A stretch of DNA of 56,373 nucleotides from Arenicellales bacterium (GTDB lineage: Bacteria > Pseudomonadota > Gammaproteobacteria > Arenicellales > JAANXG01), in NCBI GenBank assembly GCA_030066885.1, contig JASJAT010000048.1, positions 1 through 56,373 of the forward strand. Direction: 5' to 3'. Position numbers and translations under genes: made by a program. This document shows positions 1 to 8,206 of the stretch, in pieces (position 1 is the first letter of the stretch; each line of letters begins with the position of its first letter). The notes beneath the pieces were generated by a model. It ran no database searches and was not told where the DNA came from. It was given only the letters and a program-made list of their open reading frames with translations.

Positions 1-1338
1 GTCAAATACAGCACAAATATTTCGCACCAGCAATCTGCCTGGGGGCCTGACCTTTATTTCCGACTCTTGCAAGTCGATCAAGCCATCATGTGCCATCGCC
101 GTGAGCGCATTTAGTTCTTCCGAGAAATAGTCGTTAAATCTGATTTGGTAGCGTCGTTCTATTGAAGGAAAATCCAGCCTGAAGTGACAGATTAACTCAC
201 TGATGATGGCACGTCGCAATTTGTCATCAAAGCCAAGTTCGAAGCCTCGGTTAATCGGTAACGTTTTGTTTTTAATCGACTCTTGGTAGTCCTTCAATGC
301 ATGATAGTTTTGCGCGTAGTTGCCATTGATTCTTCCGATGCTGCTTGCGCCAAGCCCGATTAGATCGCAATCGCCGTGTGTAGAATAACCTTGGAAATTC
401 CGATGCAAAGATCCGGAGTTTTGCGCTGTAGCAAGCTCGTCTCCGGGGCGGGCAAAGTGATCCATGCCGATATAGATATAGCCTGCGTCACACAAGGTTT
501 CTATGGTCATTTTTAGGATACGCAGCTTTTCTGCAGGGGAGGGTAGATCCGACGATTTGATTTGTCGTTGCGCTTTAAAACGATCTGGCAGGTGTGCATA
601 GTTGAACACTGACAGACGATCTGGATTAATACGAACTACTGAGTCGATGGTCGCCTTAAAACTGTCTACCGTTTGCAAAGGCAGCCCATATATCAAATCT
701 AGGCTAATTGATCTGAAACCATGTTCGTTCGCCGCTTGAAGGATTTCCAGTGTTTTCTCCAAGGGTTGTATCCGGTTGACGGCTGTTTGCACTCTCTGAT
801 CTATGTCCTGAACCCCGAGACTCAATCGATTGAAGCCGAGTGCTCTCAAAAAAGTAACATCATCAGGATCTACTTCCCGGGGATCCAGCTCTATAGAGTA
901 TTCGCCATCTGCGTCGTCACAGAATCGAAAGTGATTTCTCAGTGCACTCATCAGCTGGTCCATTTGACCCTGATTGAGGAACGTCGGTGTGCCGCCGCCC
1001 CAATGAATCTGTTCTACGCTGCGAGTGGATTCAAACAATCGTCCCTGCATTTCAACTTCCTTCAACAAATCTTTTAAGTAAGGAATCGCATGTTGTCGAT
1101 TGGCTGTAATAACCTTGGTGCACGCACAGTAGTAACATACAGTGCTGCAGAACGGGATATGGAGGTACAGGGACAGAGGTTTTGGCCCATCATTCTGGTT
1201 GGATAACGATACCCAGTCGCGGTAACGTTGCTCGTCTATGGAGTAGAATTTTGGAGCCGTTGGGTACGATGTATAGCGAGGTGCGAGAATATCGTACCGT
1301 TTTATTAACTCTTCGTTGAAAAGCTCGTTCTGCGTCAC
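1..1338 (-). CDS. hemN: Oxygen-independent coproporphyrinogen III oxidase, 3' end beyond window
   Basis: Radical-SAM enzyme that decarboxylates coproporphyrinogen III to protoporphyrinogen IX without oxygen, in the cytoplasm. The reverse-strand reading frame has no ATG start. It begins at GTG 1338-1336 behind a good AAGGAG ribosome site and gives 446 residues before the left edge cuts it. HemN is usually about 457 residues, so only about ten are missing. The 4Fe-4S/SAM motif C-x3-C-x2-C is at C64, C68 and C71, close to the known HemN positions, preceded by YLHIPF; a GGGTP motif follows near residue 110. It is divergent from the nqr operon. An FNR-type box lies 50 bases upstream with a well-placed -10 (see promoter entry), which fits induction when oxygen is low. 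Confidence 0.95.
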   Translation of the reverse strand, partial: MTQNELFNEELIKRYDILAPRYTSYPTAPKFYSIDEQRYRDWVSLSNQNDGPKPLSLYLHIPFCSTVCYYCACTKVITANRQHAIPYLKDLLKEVEMQGRLFESTRSVEQIHWGGGTPTFLNQGQMDQLMSALRNHFRFCDDADGEYSIELDPREVDPDDVTFLRALGFNRLSLGVQDIDQRVQTAVNRIQPLEKTLEILQAANEHGFRSISLDLIYGLPLQTVDSFKATIDSVVRINPDRLSVFNYAHLPDRFKAQRQIKSSDLPSPAEKLRILKMTIETLCDAGYIYIGMDHFARPGDELATAQNSGSLHRNFQGYSTHGDCDLIGLGASSIGRINGNYAQNYHALKDYQESIKNKTLPINRGFELGFDDKLRRAIISELICHFRLDFPSIERRYQIRFNDYFSEELNALTAMAHDGLIDLQESEIKVRPPGRLLVRNICAVFD

Positions 1339-1360
1339 GGCCGTGGGCTCCTTAGTAAAC

Positions 1361-1402
1361 AGAATATCCAGGGTTATTTAGCACCATTTTGATCTGAGTC
1401 AA
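1361..1402 (-). promoter_or_regulatory. FNR/ANR-type class II promoter for hemN
   Basis: Read on the minus strand, 1402-1389 is TTGACTCAGATCAA, one mismatch from the FNR consensus TTGAT-N4-ATCAA. A TATTCT -10 hexamer lies at 1366-1361. Its centre is 32 bases from the box centre, which puts the box at about -41.5 from a start near 1354, the classic class II FNR geometry. The transcript would carry a leader of about 16 bases with the AAGGAG site. The sequence match and spacing are direct; FNR control is inferred. Confidence 0.65.
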
Positions 1403-1460
1403 CAAGTATGAGGATATCGGCTTTGTGTAGTCTAAGGGCTAGGTGCGTGCAACCATTCGG

Positions 1461-1474
1461 TTGATGTATATCAA
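1461..1474 (+). promoter_or_regulatory. FNR/ANR box between hemN and nqrA
   Basis: TTGATGTATATCAA is a perfect match to TTGAT-N4-ATCAA. It lies 40 bases before the first possible nqrA start. A weak -10 (TAAGCT, 1497-1502) sits at class II spacing and would start transcription near 1509, which favours GTG 1541 over GTG 1514 as the nqrA start. It might instead act as a second, distal site for hemN. Confidence 0.6.
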
Positions 1475-1513
1475 TCTACATCCTTAGGACCCAGACTAAG
1501 CTTCCATCGGAAT

Positions 1514-2821
1514 GTGCAGCAGTATCTAAACGAGTCGTACGTGCGTATCAATATAAAGAAAGGACTGGATGTGCGCATAGGCGAACAGCCTGGAACCCGC
1601 GCCGGGGACATAAAACGTGCATCCAGTGCGGCCCTGTTAGGCCGAGATTTTTTAGGTGTAAAACCAGATGTATTGGTTGAAAACGGGGCTCGGGTGCGAG
1701 CAGGCCAGCCCTTGATGCGAGATCGCCATCGTCAAGACATTGTATTTACATCGCCCATGGGTGGAACCGTGGCCGCGATTAATCGTGGTAGACGACGTTC
1801 ATTGTTGTCGATTGAGATCGTTGCGGAAGACGATGAAACTGAAGGCGAGCGATTCCCCGTGCTCAAAGCGTTGGACAAAGACGCTGTTCGCCAGTTGATG
1901 CTGGTGTCCGGGATGTGGACGGCCCTTAAAAAGCGGCCTTTTGGATACATTCCCGATCCCGGGCAAGATCCGCGGGCACTGTTAATCACAGCCATGGATA
2001 CCGAGCCGCTTGCCCTTGACCCCGTGCCCGTTATTGCAGCCCACGTAGACCAGTTTGTGTTGGGCATCGAGGCGCTCGGCGTGATGTATGACGGGCCGGT
2101 CTATCTGTGCCAGGCGCCTGCTGCAGATATCCCCTGCGGCTCATCCGATCGAGTACGGCGAGTGGAGTTTGCCGGACCGCACCCGGCAGGTTTACCGGGT
2201 ACACATATTTACTCCTTATGCCCCATTGGTTTCGACGGCGGGGAAGTGTGGCATATTGGTTATCAAGACGTCATTGCGCTTGGTTATGTACTGCAAACCG
2301 GCCGGCTTTGGTTGGAACGAGTGATTATGCTAGCTGGACCGGCGGTAACCGCCCCTCGCGCTCTTACCATACCTCTTGCCGCGGCAACCGACGAGATTGT
2401 AAGTGGAGAACTGAGGCCGGGAGCGGTGAGAGTCATCTCAGGTTCTGTATTGACCGGACACACCGCTCAGGGCGCCGAGGCCTTTGTAAGTCAACGCCAC
2501 AGGCAGATCACAGTCTTACCGGAAGCAGACAGCATTTTAAAGGCTTCGTCAAATGGCGGTGCGTACGACACGGGGCTTGGGGGCAGCCCCGGGCCGCTGA
2601 TGCCAGTAGCCCAATTGAACCGGGTATCGCCACCGGGGATTTTGGCCGTGCCTTTTATTAGGGCATTGCTGGTTGGTGACATCGACCGGGCGAGAGATCT
2701 GGGTGCCCTCGAATTGGTTGAAGAGGATCTCGCCTTGCTTACTTACGCCTGTCCGTCAAAAAGTAATTACGGTCGGCTGCTGCGTGAGGTGCTGGAACAG
2801 CTACACAAGGAAATGGCATGA
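1514..2821 (+). CDS. nqrA: Na+-translocating NADH:quinone reductase subunit A
   Basis: NqrA is the peripheral, quinone-interacting subunit of the sodium-pumping NADH:ubiquinone oxidoreductase. The family pattern is clear: an IKKGLD start, the SALLG...GVKPDVLV region, FTSPMGGTVAAINRG, TAMDTEPLALDP, GPHPAGLPGTH, and LGALELVEEDLALLTYACPSK near the end. At 435 residues it is slightly shorter than the usual 446, with a compressed stretch around residues 330-370. The start is uncertain. GTG 1514 is the longest; GTG 1541 gives the usual short leader before IKKGLD and fits the upstream FNR-type promoter. The stop overlaps the nqrB start as ATGA. Confidence 0.95.
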   Translation: MQQYLNESYVRINIKKGLDVRIGEQPGTRAGDIKRASSAALLGRDFLGVKPDVLVENGARVRAGQPLMRDRHRQDIVFTSPMGGTVAAINRGRRRSLLSIEIVAEDDETEGERFPVLKALDKDAVRQLMLVSGMWTALKKRPFGYIPDPGQDPRALLITAMDTEPLALDPVPVIAAHVDQFVLGIEALGVMYDGPVYLCQAPAADIPCGSSDRVRRVEFAGPHPAGLPGTHIYSLCPIGFDGGEVWHIGYQDVIALGYVLQTGRLWLERVIMLAGPAVTAPRALTIPLAAATDEIVSGELRPGAVRVISGSVLTGHTAQGAEAFVSQRHRQITVLPEADSILKASSNGGAYDTGLGGSPGPLMPVAQLNRVSPPGILAVPFIRALLVGDIDRARDLGALELVEEDLALLTYACPSKSNYGRLLREVLEQLHKEMA

Positions 2822-3915
2822 GCATAATCCGCCTTACAACGGGCGCCCCTCATATACGCTCCGTCAATGATTTATCGCGCATTCAGGCTGTCCAGGCCAT
2901 CGCGCTTGTTCCGGTTGTTATCGCCGCTGTGCTCAATACGGGTTACCAGTACCTTTTAGCATTGAACACAGCAGCCGATGAAATTCACTGGGATTGGAGT
3001 GACAGGGCAGTATATTTTCTCGGTCTTGATTACCAAAACCCGTCCTTTTTCGGCGCGTTGACGGCCGGGTTGGTACACGTCATTCCTATTATGGCGGTTG
3101 CAGTATTGTCCGCCGGGTTGTGTGAGCGCGCATTTTCAATTCAACGCAACCTGCCCATGCAAAAAGGGTTTTTATTGAGTGCATTGATTTTCAGTTTGTT
3201 CATGCCGCCGGCAGCGTCACTCGTTCACGTTGCCTTCGGTATGGCATTTGGCATGGTTTTTGGGAAAGGTGTGTTCGGCGGTGATGGCAAGACCTTTCTA
3301 AATCCGGCCTTGCTGGGTGTGGCGGTGGTGCAGATTTCCTTTCCCACTGCACTAAGCGGTCACCCTGTGTGGGAGACACTCGGAGGATATAACGGTAGCC
3401 ACATTTTTGCGGTTTACCATCTTGAAGGCGGCGGCGCCCTTACCGCGTTGGATATGGACTGGTGGTCGGCTTTCATCGGAACCACTCAGGGTCTGATGGG
3501 CACCACTTCGACATTGGCTATAGCGATAGGCGCGGCGCTGCTGGTTTGGAAAGGTATTGCTTCCTGGCGCTTGATCATCGGCCAGTTGTTTGGCCTGATA
3601 TTCATTGCCTTGCTATGCAACATGTGGGGAGGCGGTATTCTCGGTTTACCATGGTACTGGCATCTGGTGTTGGGGAGCTTTGCCTTTGGTGCAGTTTTTG
3701 TCGCCACCGACCCGGCTAGTTCAGCCTGTACCGACGTGGGGCGCTGGGCACAGGGTGTTCTCATGGGCGGACTGGTGGTGTTGATCCGGGTTGTCAACGA
3801 TTCCCATCCAGATGGGGTAGTTGCCGCTTTACTCATGGGCTCTGTTCTTGCCCCCTTGATCGACCATATTGTTGTCTGGTTCAACGTCAGGCAGAGGGCA
3901 AAGCGCTATGGTTGA
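2818..3915 (+). CDS. nqrB: Na+-NQR subunit B, apparently lacking the FMN-attachment threonine
   Basis: Integral membrane subunit of Na+-NQR with many hydrophobic helices. Family signatures include FLNPALLGVAV, GIASWR, PWYWHLVLG, ATDPASSA, LIRVVN and APLIDH. At 365 residues it is about 50 shorter than the Vibrio protein, mostly at the N-terminus. In classical NqrB the FMN is bound to a threonine in DGYSGAT (Thr236 in Vibrio cholerae). Here the aligned stretch after the tryptophan reads GGYNGSH, residues 189-195, so His195 stands at the threonine position. The alignment is made by eye against a remembered sequence. It overlaps nqrA by four bases and nqrC by eight, in a tight operon. Confidence 0.93.
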   Translation: MSIIRLTTGAPHIRSVNDLSRIQAVQAIALVPVVIAAVLNTGYQYLLALNTAADEIHWDWSDRAVYFLGLDYQNPSFFGALTAGLVHVIPIMAVAVLSAGLCERAFSIQRNLPMQKGFLLSALIFSLFMPPAASLVHVAFGMAFGMVFGKGVFGGDGKTFLNPALLGVAVVQISFPTALSGHPVWETLGGYNGSHIFAVYHLEGGGALTALDMDWWSAFIGTTQGLMGTTSTLAIAIGAALLVWKGIASWRLIIGQLFGLIFIALLCNMWGGGILGLPWYWHLVLGSFAFGAVFVATDPASSACTDVGRWAQGVLMGGLVVLIRVVNDSHPDGVVAALLMGSVLAPLIDHIVVWFNVRQRAKRYG

Positions 3916-4690
3916 GCGCACTGTCGAAGATAACCCTTTAAGAGCCCTGCTCACTGCTCTGGCTGTAGCGGTAGTCTGCGCCTTGGTGGTTTCTTATAGT
4001 GCTGTCACCCTTCGCCCGCTTTACGTTGCTAACGTCGAGGCAGAGCGGCAAGCCAGGCTGGAGTCAATACTCACTGCGCTACCTGAAACGATGGGTAAGG
4101 TCGATATAGCGGATGTCCGAGCCCGCGTGGTTGAATTGAATTCCGGCGTCTATACCGACGACGTCGATGCCACCACTTTCGACCCAGCCAAAGCGATCTT
4201 GGATGTTAACCTGAGTATTGCTGTTCCGCCGGAACGGGATCTCGCCGGCATCAAGCGTCGTGCTCACCATGCTGTGGTGTACATCGTGCACGATGAAGGG
4301 GGTGCGCCGCGCGCCCTAATATTGCCGGTATATGGCAGCGGTTATCAATCCACCCTGTATGGATTCTTGGCTTTGACGGCTGATACTCAGACGGTGCTAG
4401 GACTCAAGTTCTACGAACAGAACGATACGCCAGGAATCGGTGCGCGCATCCAGGATCCCGATTGGGAAGCTTTGTGGCCGGGAAAGATGGTGTATGACGA
4501 CACCGGCAGGTTGAGGCTCGGCGTAGCCCGTGGGCAGGTTGCGCCGAGTTCGGAAGAGGCTGAATTCATTGTGGATGGCATTTCAGGGGCAACACGCACC
4601 AGCCTCGGCGTGCATGAACTTGTGCGTTTCTGGCTGGGTGACTATGGCTTCGGTCCTTATCTCGAGCGCGTACGCAATGATAGAGGTTGA
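3908..4690 (+). CDS. nqrC: Na+-NQR subunit C
   Basis: NqrC has one N-terminal membrane helix (about residues 14-36) and a periplasmic domain that carries covalent FMN. The attachment motif SGAT is present, with Thr229 in DGISGATRTS, followed by the conserved FWLGDYGFGPYL ending. I chose ATG 3908, giving 260 residues. It overlaps the nqrB stop, follows an AGAGG ribosome site, and puts the hydrophobic helix at the usual distance. The longer reading from 3869 adds only nqrB-overlap residues. The intact SGAT here contrasts with the altered site in NqrB. The FMN would be attached by ApbE, whose gene is not in this window. Confidence 0.95.
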   Translation: MVERTVEDNPLRALLTALAVAVVCALVVSYSAVTLRPLYVANVEAERQARLESILTALPETMGKVDIADVRARVVELNSGVYTDDVDATTFDPAKAILDVNLSIAVPPERDLAGIKRRAHHAVVYIVHDEGGAPRALILPVYGSGYQSTLYGFLALTADTQTVLGLKFYEQNDTPGIGARIQDPDWEALWPGKMVYDDTGRLRLGVARGQVAPSSEEAEFIVDGISGATRTSLGVHELVRFWLGDYGFGPYLERVRNDRG

Positions 4691-4693
4691 AAT

Positions 4694-5350
4694 ATGACAG
4701 CTAAACTATGGCAGACGGTGAAAGTACCCTGGATTGATGACAACCCAATCACCCTGCAGATCCTGGGTATCTGTTCAGCACTGGCAGTTACCACATCGTT
4801 AGATACGGCGCTGGTAATGACAGCGGCTGTTACCTGTGTGCTCGCAATATCCGGCGCTTCGGTAAGCTTGATCCGCAACTTTCTGCCGCGCTCAATTCGC
4901 ATCATCGTACAAATTACCATCATTGCCTCCCTGGTTATTGTGGTTGATCAGGTTCTCAAAGCGTATGCCTTCGAGATCAGTAAGCGCTTATCCGTGTTCG
5001 TGGGATTGATCGTGACCAACTGTCTTGTTCTTGGTCGAGCCGAGGGCTTCGCCATGCGCAATGGTGTGTTGGCGAGTACACTGGATGGGATCGGCAACGG
5101 GATCGGATACGGTCTAATTCTGATACTGGTGGGGGTTGTGCGGGAATTCTTTGGTAAGGGCAGCTTGTTGGGAAAACAGATCCTGATTACCACCTCTCAG
5201 GGCGGCGCCTTTGAACCACTGCATTTAATGCTGCTACCCCCGAGTGCGTTTTTCATTATCGGCGTGATTATCTGGGTGATCAGGACGAAGAAGCCCAAGC
5301 AGGTCGAGCAGCCCGAGTTTCAAGTCCGTAGCGAGGGTATGCAACAATGA
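4694..5350 (+). CDS. nqrD: Na+-NQR subunit D
   Basis: Membrane subunit, 218 residues, normal length for NqrD, with about six helices. Cys27 (in GICSAL) and Cys110 (in VTNCLVLGR) are at the positions that, with the pair in NqrE, hold an iron centre within the membrane in the known structures. The motif [12 protein letters not shown] and the [11 protein letters not shown] segment are typical of the family. It starts three bases after nqrC and its stop overlaps the nqrE start as ATGA. Confidence 0.96.
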   Translation: MTAKLWQTVKVPWIDDNPITLQILGICSALAVTTSLDTALVMTAAVTCVLAISGASVSLIRNFLPRSIRIIVQITIIASLVIVVDQVLKAYAFEISKRLSVFVGLIVTNCLVLGRAEGFAMRNGVLASTLDGIGNGIGYGLILILVGVVREFFGKGSLLGKQILITTSQGGAFEPLHLMLLPPSAFFIIGVIIWVIRTKKPKQVEQPEFQVRSEGMQQ

Positions 5351-5952
5351 CCGACCTGGGTGACCTGTTCCTGCGTTCGGTTTTTATTGAAAACCTGGCG
5401 TTGTCGTTTTTCCTCGGAATGTGCACATTTCTTGCGGTGTCCAAACGTGTGGAAACAGCATTTGGGGTTGGGTTGGCGATGATCGCTGTGCAAACAGTGA
5501 CCGTACCGGTTAACCACTTAATATATACGTACGTGCTGGCACCCGGCGCGTTAGCATGGGCGGGGCTCGATGACGTGGACCTTTCTTTTTTAAGCCTGAT
5601 TGCCTTCATCGGTGTCATCGCTGCCATGGTACAAGTACTAGAGATGACGGTAGAGTTCCACGTGCCCAAGCTACACCGGGCTCTGGGTATCTTCTTGCCA
5701 TTGATCACAGTCAATTGCGCCATACTTGGTGCGACTTTGTTTATGGTAGAGCGCTCCTACACCTTTACCCAGAGTGTGGTCTATGGCTTGGGGACGGGGG
5801 TGGGCTGGGCGTTGGCAATTGTTATGTTGGCGGCGATCCGGGAACGGCTTAGGTATTCGGATGTTCCAGACGGACTGAAAGGTCTCGGCGTCACTTTTAT
5901 TGTCGTCGGTGTAATGTCGCTCGCTTTCATGGGCTTCTCAGGTATAGGTTAA
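5347..5952 (+). CDS. nqrE: Na+-NQR subunit E
   Basis: Membrane subunit homologous to NqrD but inverted in topology, 201 residues. Cys26 ([10 protein letters not shown]) and Cys124 (VNCAILG) match the conserved cysteines that complete the intramembrane iron centre. The [12 protein letters not shown] and [22 protein letters not shown] segments are characteristic. Its TAA shares its last base with the ATG of nqrF. Confidence 0.96.
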   Translation: MTDLGDLFLRSVFIENLALSFFLGMCTFLAVSKRVETAFGVGLAMIAVQTVTVPVNHLIYTYVLAPGALAWAGLDDVDLSFLSLIAFIGVIAAMVQVLEMTVEFHVPKLHRALGIFLPLITVNCAILGATLFMVERSYTFTQSVVYGLGTGVGWALAIVMLAAIRERLRYSDVPDGLKGLGVTFIVVGVMSLAFMGFSGIG

Positions 5953-7169
5953 TGCTGGAGATCGCCTACGGTGTCGCTTCTTTTACCGCCATTGTCCTGG
6001 TATTGGTATTGTTCGTTCTCACCGCAAAGCGAATTCTAGTCCCATCGGGTGTATGCGAGATCACCATAAACCAGCGCAAGTCGGTGAGTGCACGGGTAGG
6101 GCAGCGTTTGCTGGAGGTACTCGCCCAAGCGGGAGTTAATCTACCGAGTGCCTGTGGCGGAGCCGGTACTTGCGGCTTGTGTAAGGCACAGGTGCAGAGC
6201 GGCGGTGGTGCAGCAGGCCAGCAGGAGCTGGCTCACCTGAGTCGTGTAGAAGCTGCAAAAAACTACCGTCTGGCTTGTCAGGTTCCAGTATTGTCTGACC
6301 TTTCGGTGGTGGTGGACGAGGCTTATTTCGGCATTGGAACGTGGCTGTGTACCGTTGAGCACACGCGCAACGTTTCTACATTAATTCGTGAGATAGTGCT
6401 CAAGTTACCTGCGGGGGAGCGGATGGATTTCCGTGCGGGGGGATTTGTCCAACTGACCTGCCCACCATGTCATGTCCGGTTTGCTGACTTCGATATCGAT
6501 CAAGAATATCGTGATATATGGGACAAGCTGGACCTATGGCGGCTGGAGGTAAGCACGGATAAACCAGTAGCGCGCGCCTATTCGATGGCCAATCACCCGG
6601 CCGAGGGCCAGCAAATCCTTTTGAATGTCCGTATCGCCTTGCCGCCGCCGGGTGGAAGCGGTATCCCCCCCGGCATAGTATCGAGCTGGTTGTTCAGCCT
6701 AAAGCCCAATGATCGGGTAGAGGTAATGGGTCCTTACGGGCACTTTTTCGTAGAGGACACTGATAAAGAAGCCATCTTTGTCGGTGGCGGCGCGGGTTTG
6801 GCGCCGTTGCGTGCACAAATCCTCGATCTTCTCGAACTCGGGTCCAAGCGTAAGATGAGTCTGTGGTATGGCGCACGGTCCAAACGTGAATTGTTTTATA
6901 ACGAGACTTTCGATCGGCTAGCTGAGGAACACGACAACTTCGATTGGTACGTCGCATTGTCTGAGCCTGAACCGACGGATGAGTGGCAGGGTTTTACCGG
7001 CTTCATTCACCGGGTACTACTGGAAAACTATCTTGAAGATCATGCCGCACCAGAAGATTGTGAGTACTACCTATGTGGTCCACCACTCATGGTGAAGGCG
7101 GTGGTTAGTATCTTGGACAACTTGGGTGTGGAACAAGAAAGCATTCACTACGATGATTTCGGGGGTTAG
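5952..7169 (+). CDS. nqrF: Na+-NQR subunit F, NADH-oxidising flavoprotein
   Basis: NqrF takes hydride from NADH onto FAD and passes electrons to a 2Fe-2S cluster. In order: an N-terminal membrane helix (about residues 5-27); a ferredoxin domain with the SACGGAGTCGLC motif and a fourth cysteine in LACQV; an FAD-binding domain with RAYSMAN; an NADH-binding domain with GGGAGLAPLR and YYLCGPP; and the family's DDFGG end. The length of 405 residues is normal. All cofactor motifs appear intact, so the altered NqrB site is not part of general decay of the operon. Confidence 0.97.
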   Translation: MLEIAYGVASFTAIVLVLVLFVLTAKRILVPSGVCEITINQRKSVSARVGQRLLEVLAQAGVNLPSACGGAGTCGLCKAQVQSGGGAAGQQELAHLSRVEAAKNYRLACQVPVLSDLSVVVDEAYFGIGTWLCTVEHTRNVSTLIREIVLKLPAGERMDFRAGGFVQLTCPPCHVRFADFDIDQEYRDIWDKLDLWRLEVSTDKPVARAYSMANHPAEGQQILLNVRIALPPPGGSGIPPGIVSSWLFSLKPNDRVEVMGPYGHFFVEDTDKEAIFVGGGAGLAPLRAQILDLLELGSKRKMSLWYGARSKRELFYNETFDRLAEEHDNFDWYVALSEPEPTDEWQGFTGFIHRVLLENYLEDHAAPEDCEYYLCGPPLMVKAVVSILDNLGVEQESIHYDDFGG

Positions 7170-7263
7170 TACGTATGTACGAAATCTTAAACCTTCTAGG
7201 ACCTGGTCCAAATGAAAACAGTATTGACTGGTTATCGAACTGTAAATCTAAGGGGTACTTAAA

Positions 7264-7404
7264 ATGATTACCGTCCTATTATCTGTACTGGTGTTCACGC
7301 TTGCAGTATTAGGTTTAGCCTGTGGGATTATGTTCGGAAGACATCATTTAAAAGGTAGCTGCGGTGGGTGTGCAGTGTGTTTATGTAAGAGGGGTGACTC
7401 ATGA
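7264..7404 (+). CDS. nqrM: Short NqrM-like maturation protein
   Basis: A 46-residue protein. It has one N-terminal membrane helix (residues 3-22), then GRHHLKGSCGGCAVCLC with four cysteines at C33, C36, C39 and C41, and a short basic/acidic tail. NqrM (DUF539) is a small membrane protein with a GSCGG motif, encoded right after nqrF and needed to build the membrane iron centre of Na+-NQR. The helix, the KGSCGG motif and the position all fit. It is shorter than the usual 65-80 residues, with a compressed cysteine tail. It starts 94 bases after nqrF, and its stop overlaps the next gene's start as ATGA, so the two are probably co-translated. Confidence 0.8.
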   Translation: MITVLLSVLVFTLAVLGLACGIMFGRHHLKGSCGGCAVCLCKRGDS

Positions 7405-7817
7405 GTGGTTTGGTGCCGACTGTAGATGACTACATGGCTAGAGACTTGATTACCTTCAAACCGTCGGACGACATTCACAAAGCGATAGGCGTGTTGTTGG
7501 ACAAGCGCATTTCGGGTGCGCCGGTAGTCGATGTCGACAATCGTTTGGTTGGGATATTGTCGAAAAAAGACTGTCTCAAGGTTGTTTACAGCGCGGGTTA
7601 CCATCAAGACTGGGGTGGTCAAGTAGAAAAATATATGAGCCCGGATGTCAACACCATAGAGTCTGGAACCGATATCATCACTGCCGCCGACCGTTTCATG
7701 CATTCCAGCTTCCGCCGGTTTCCGATCCTGATCAATGGCCGCATGATTGGTCTGATATGCCGTCACGACATTCTACGGGCGCTGGAAGACCTGTGGTCGG
7801 ACACACGCTTTAAATAA
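7401..7817 (+). CDS. Two-CBS-domain protein
   Basis: 138 residues, almost entirely two CBS domains: about 8-68 (DYMARDLITF...RLVGILSKKDCLK) and about 78-136 (KYMSPDVNTIES...MIGLICRHDILRAL). Paired CBS domains form a Bateman module that binds adenosine nucleotides such as AMP, ATP or NADH and usually regulates a partner. There is no catalytic or membrane segment. Its start overlaps nqrM, which suggests co-translation with the Na+-NQR operon and perhaps energy-state sensing for the pump, but that role is inference. Comparable stand-alone CBS proteins are common beside stress genes. Confidence 0.88.
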   Translation: MSGLVPTVDDYMARDLITFKPSDDIHKAIGVLLDKRISGAPVVDVDNRLVGILSKKDCLKVVYSAGYHQDWGGQVEKYMSPDVNTIESGTDIITAADRFMHSSFRRFPILINGRMIGLICRHDILRALEDLWSDTRFK

Positions 7818-7906
7818 CCGCTACTACGGGGAGCATTGCCGGTTCAGCGCTCGCTTAAGTCTATAAGAACCGCAACGGCACCGGTTATCAAAACTAAAAC
7901 GACGCT

Positions 7907-8206
7907 ATGGAAGTCGGTTATACGGTATTAATCGCCTTGGGCGGAATATTGTTATTGGATCTAGTTGCGGACTTTGTAGGTCGCTACACCCTTTTATCTC
8001 GTGTCACAACAATACTAATATTCGGAGCCCTGGTGGGACCTCATGCGCTTGACCTTATTCCCCAAGTGTTGCTAGTCAACTTTGACCTCATTGCTCAAGT
8101 TGTTTTAATCATGGTGGGGTTTCTTCTGGGTGAAAGACTTGCTGTTGAAGAGCTAAAGAAAACCGGTCGTGCGACTCGTTACTGTCGTTTAGTTAGTGTG
8201 ACATAA
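7907..8206 (+). pseudogene. Truncated cation/H+ antiporter (N-terminal remnant)
   Basis: 99 residues resembling only the first three helices of Kef/NhaP-type monovalent cation:proton antiporters: LLLDLVADFVGRYTLLSRVT, then FGALVGPHALDLIP and VVLIMVGFLLGERLAVEELKKTGR. Full proteins are about 380-420 residues. After KKTGRA the frame runs into the 3' end of the convergent Usp gene and stops at 8204-8206, so the transport core is missing. It looks like a deletion remnant left when the Usp gene came to lie here. A functional short protein cannot be excluded but is unlikely. A sodium antiporter beside a sodium pump would have made sense. Confidence 0.65.

Noticed and set aside
5280-5723. 147-codon reverse-strand open frame in nqrD/nqrE
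   Set aside because: Shadow of well-supported membrane-protein genes on the other strand; basic, low-complexity translation.
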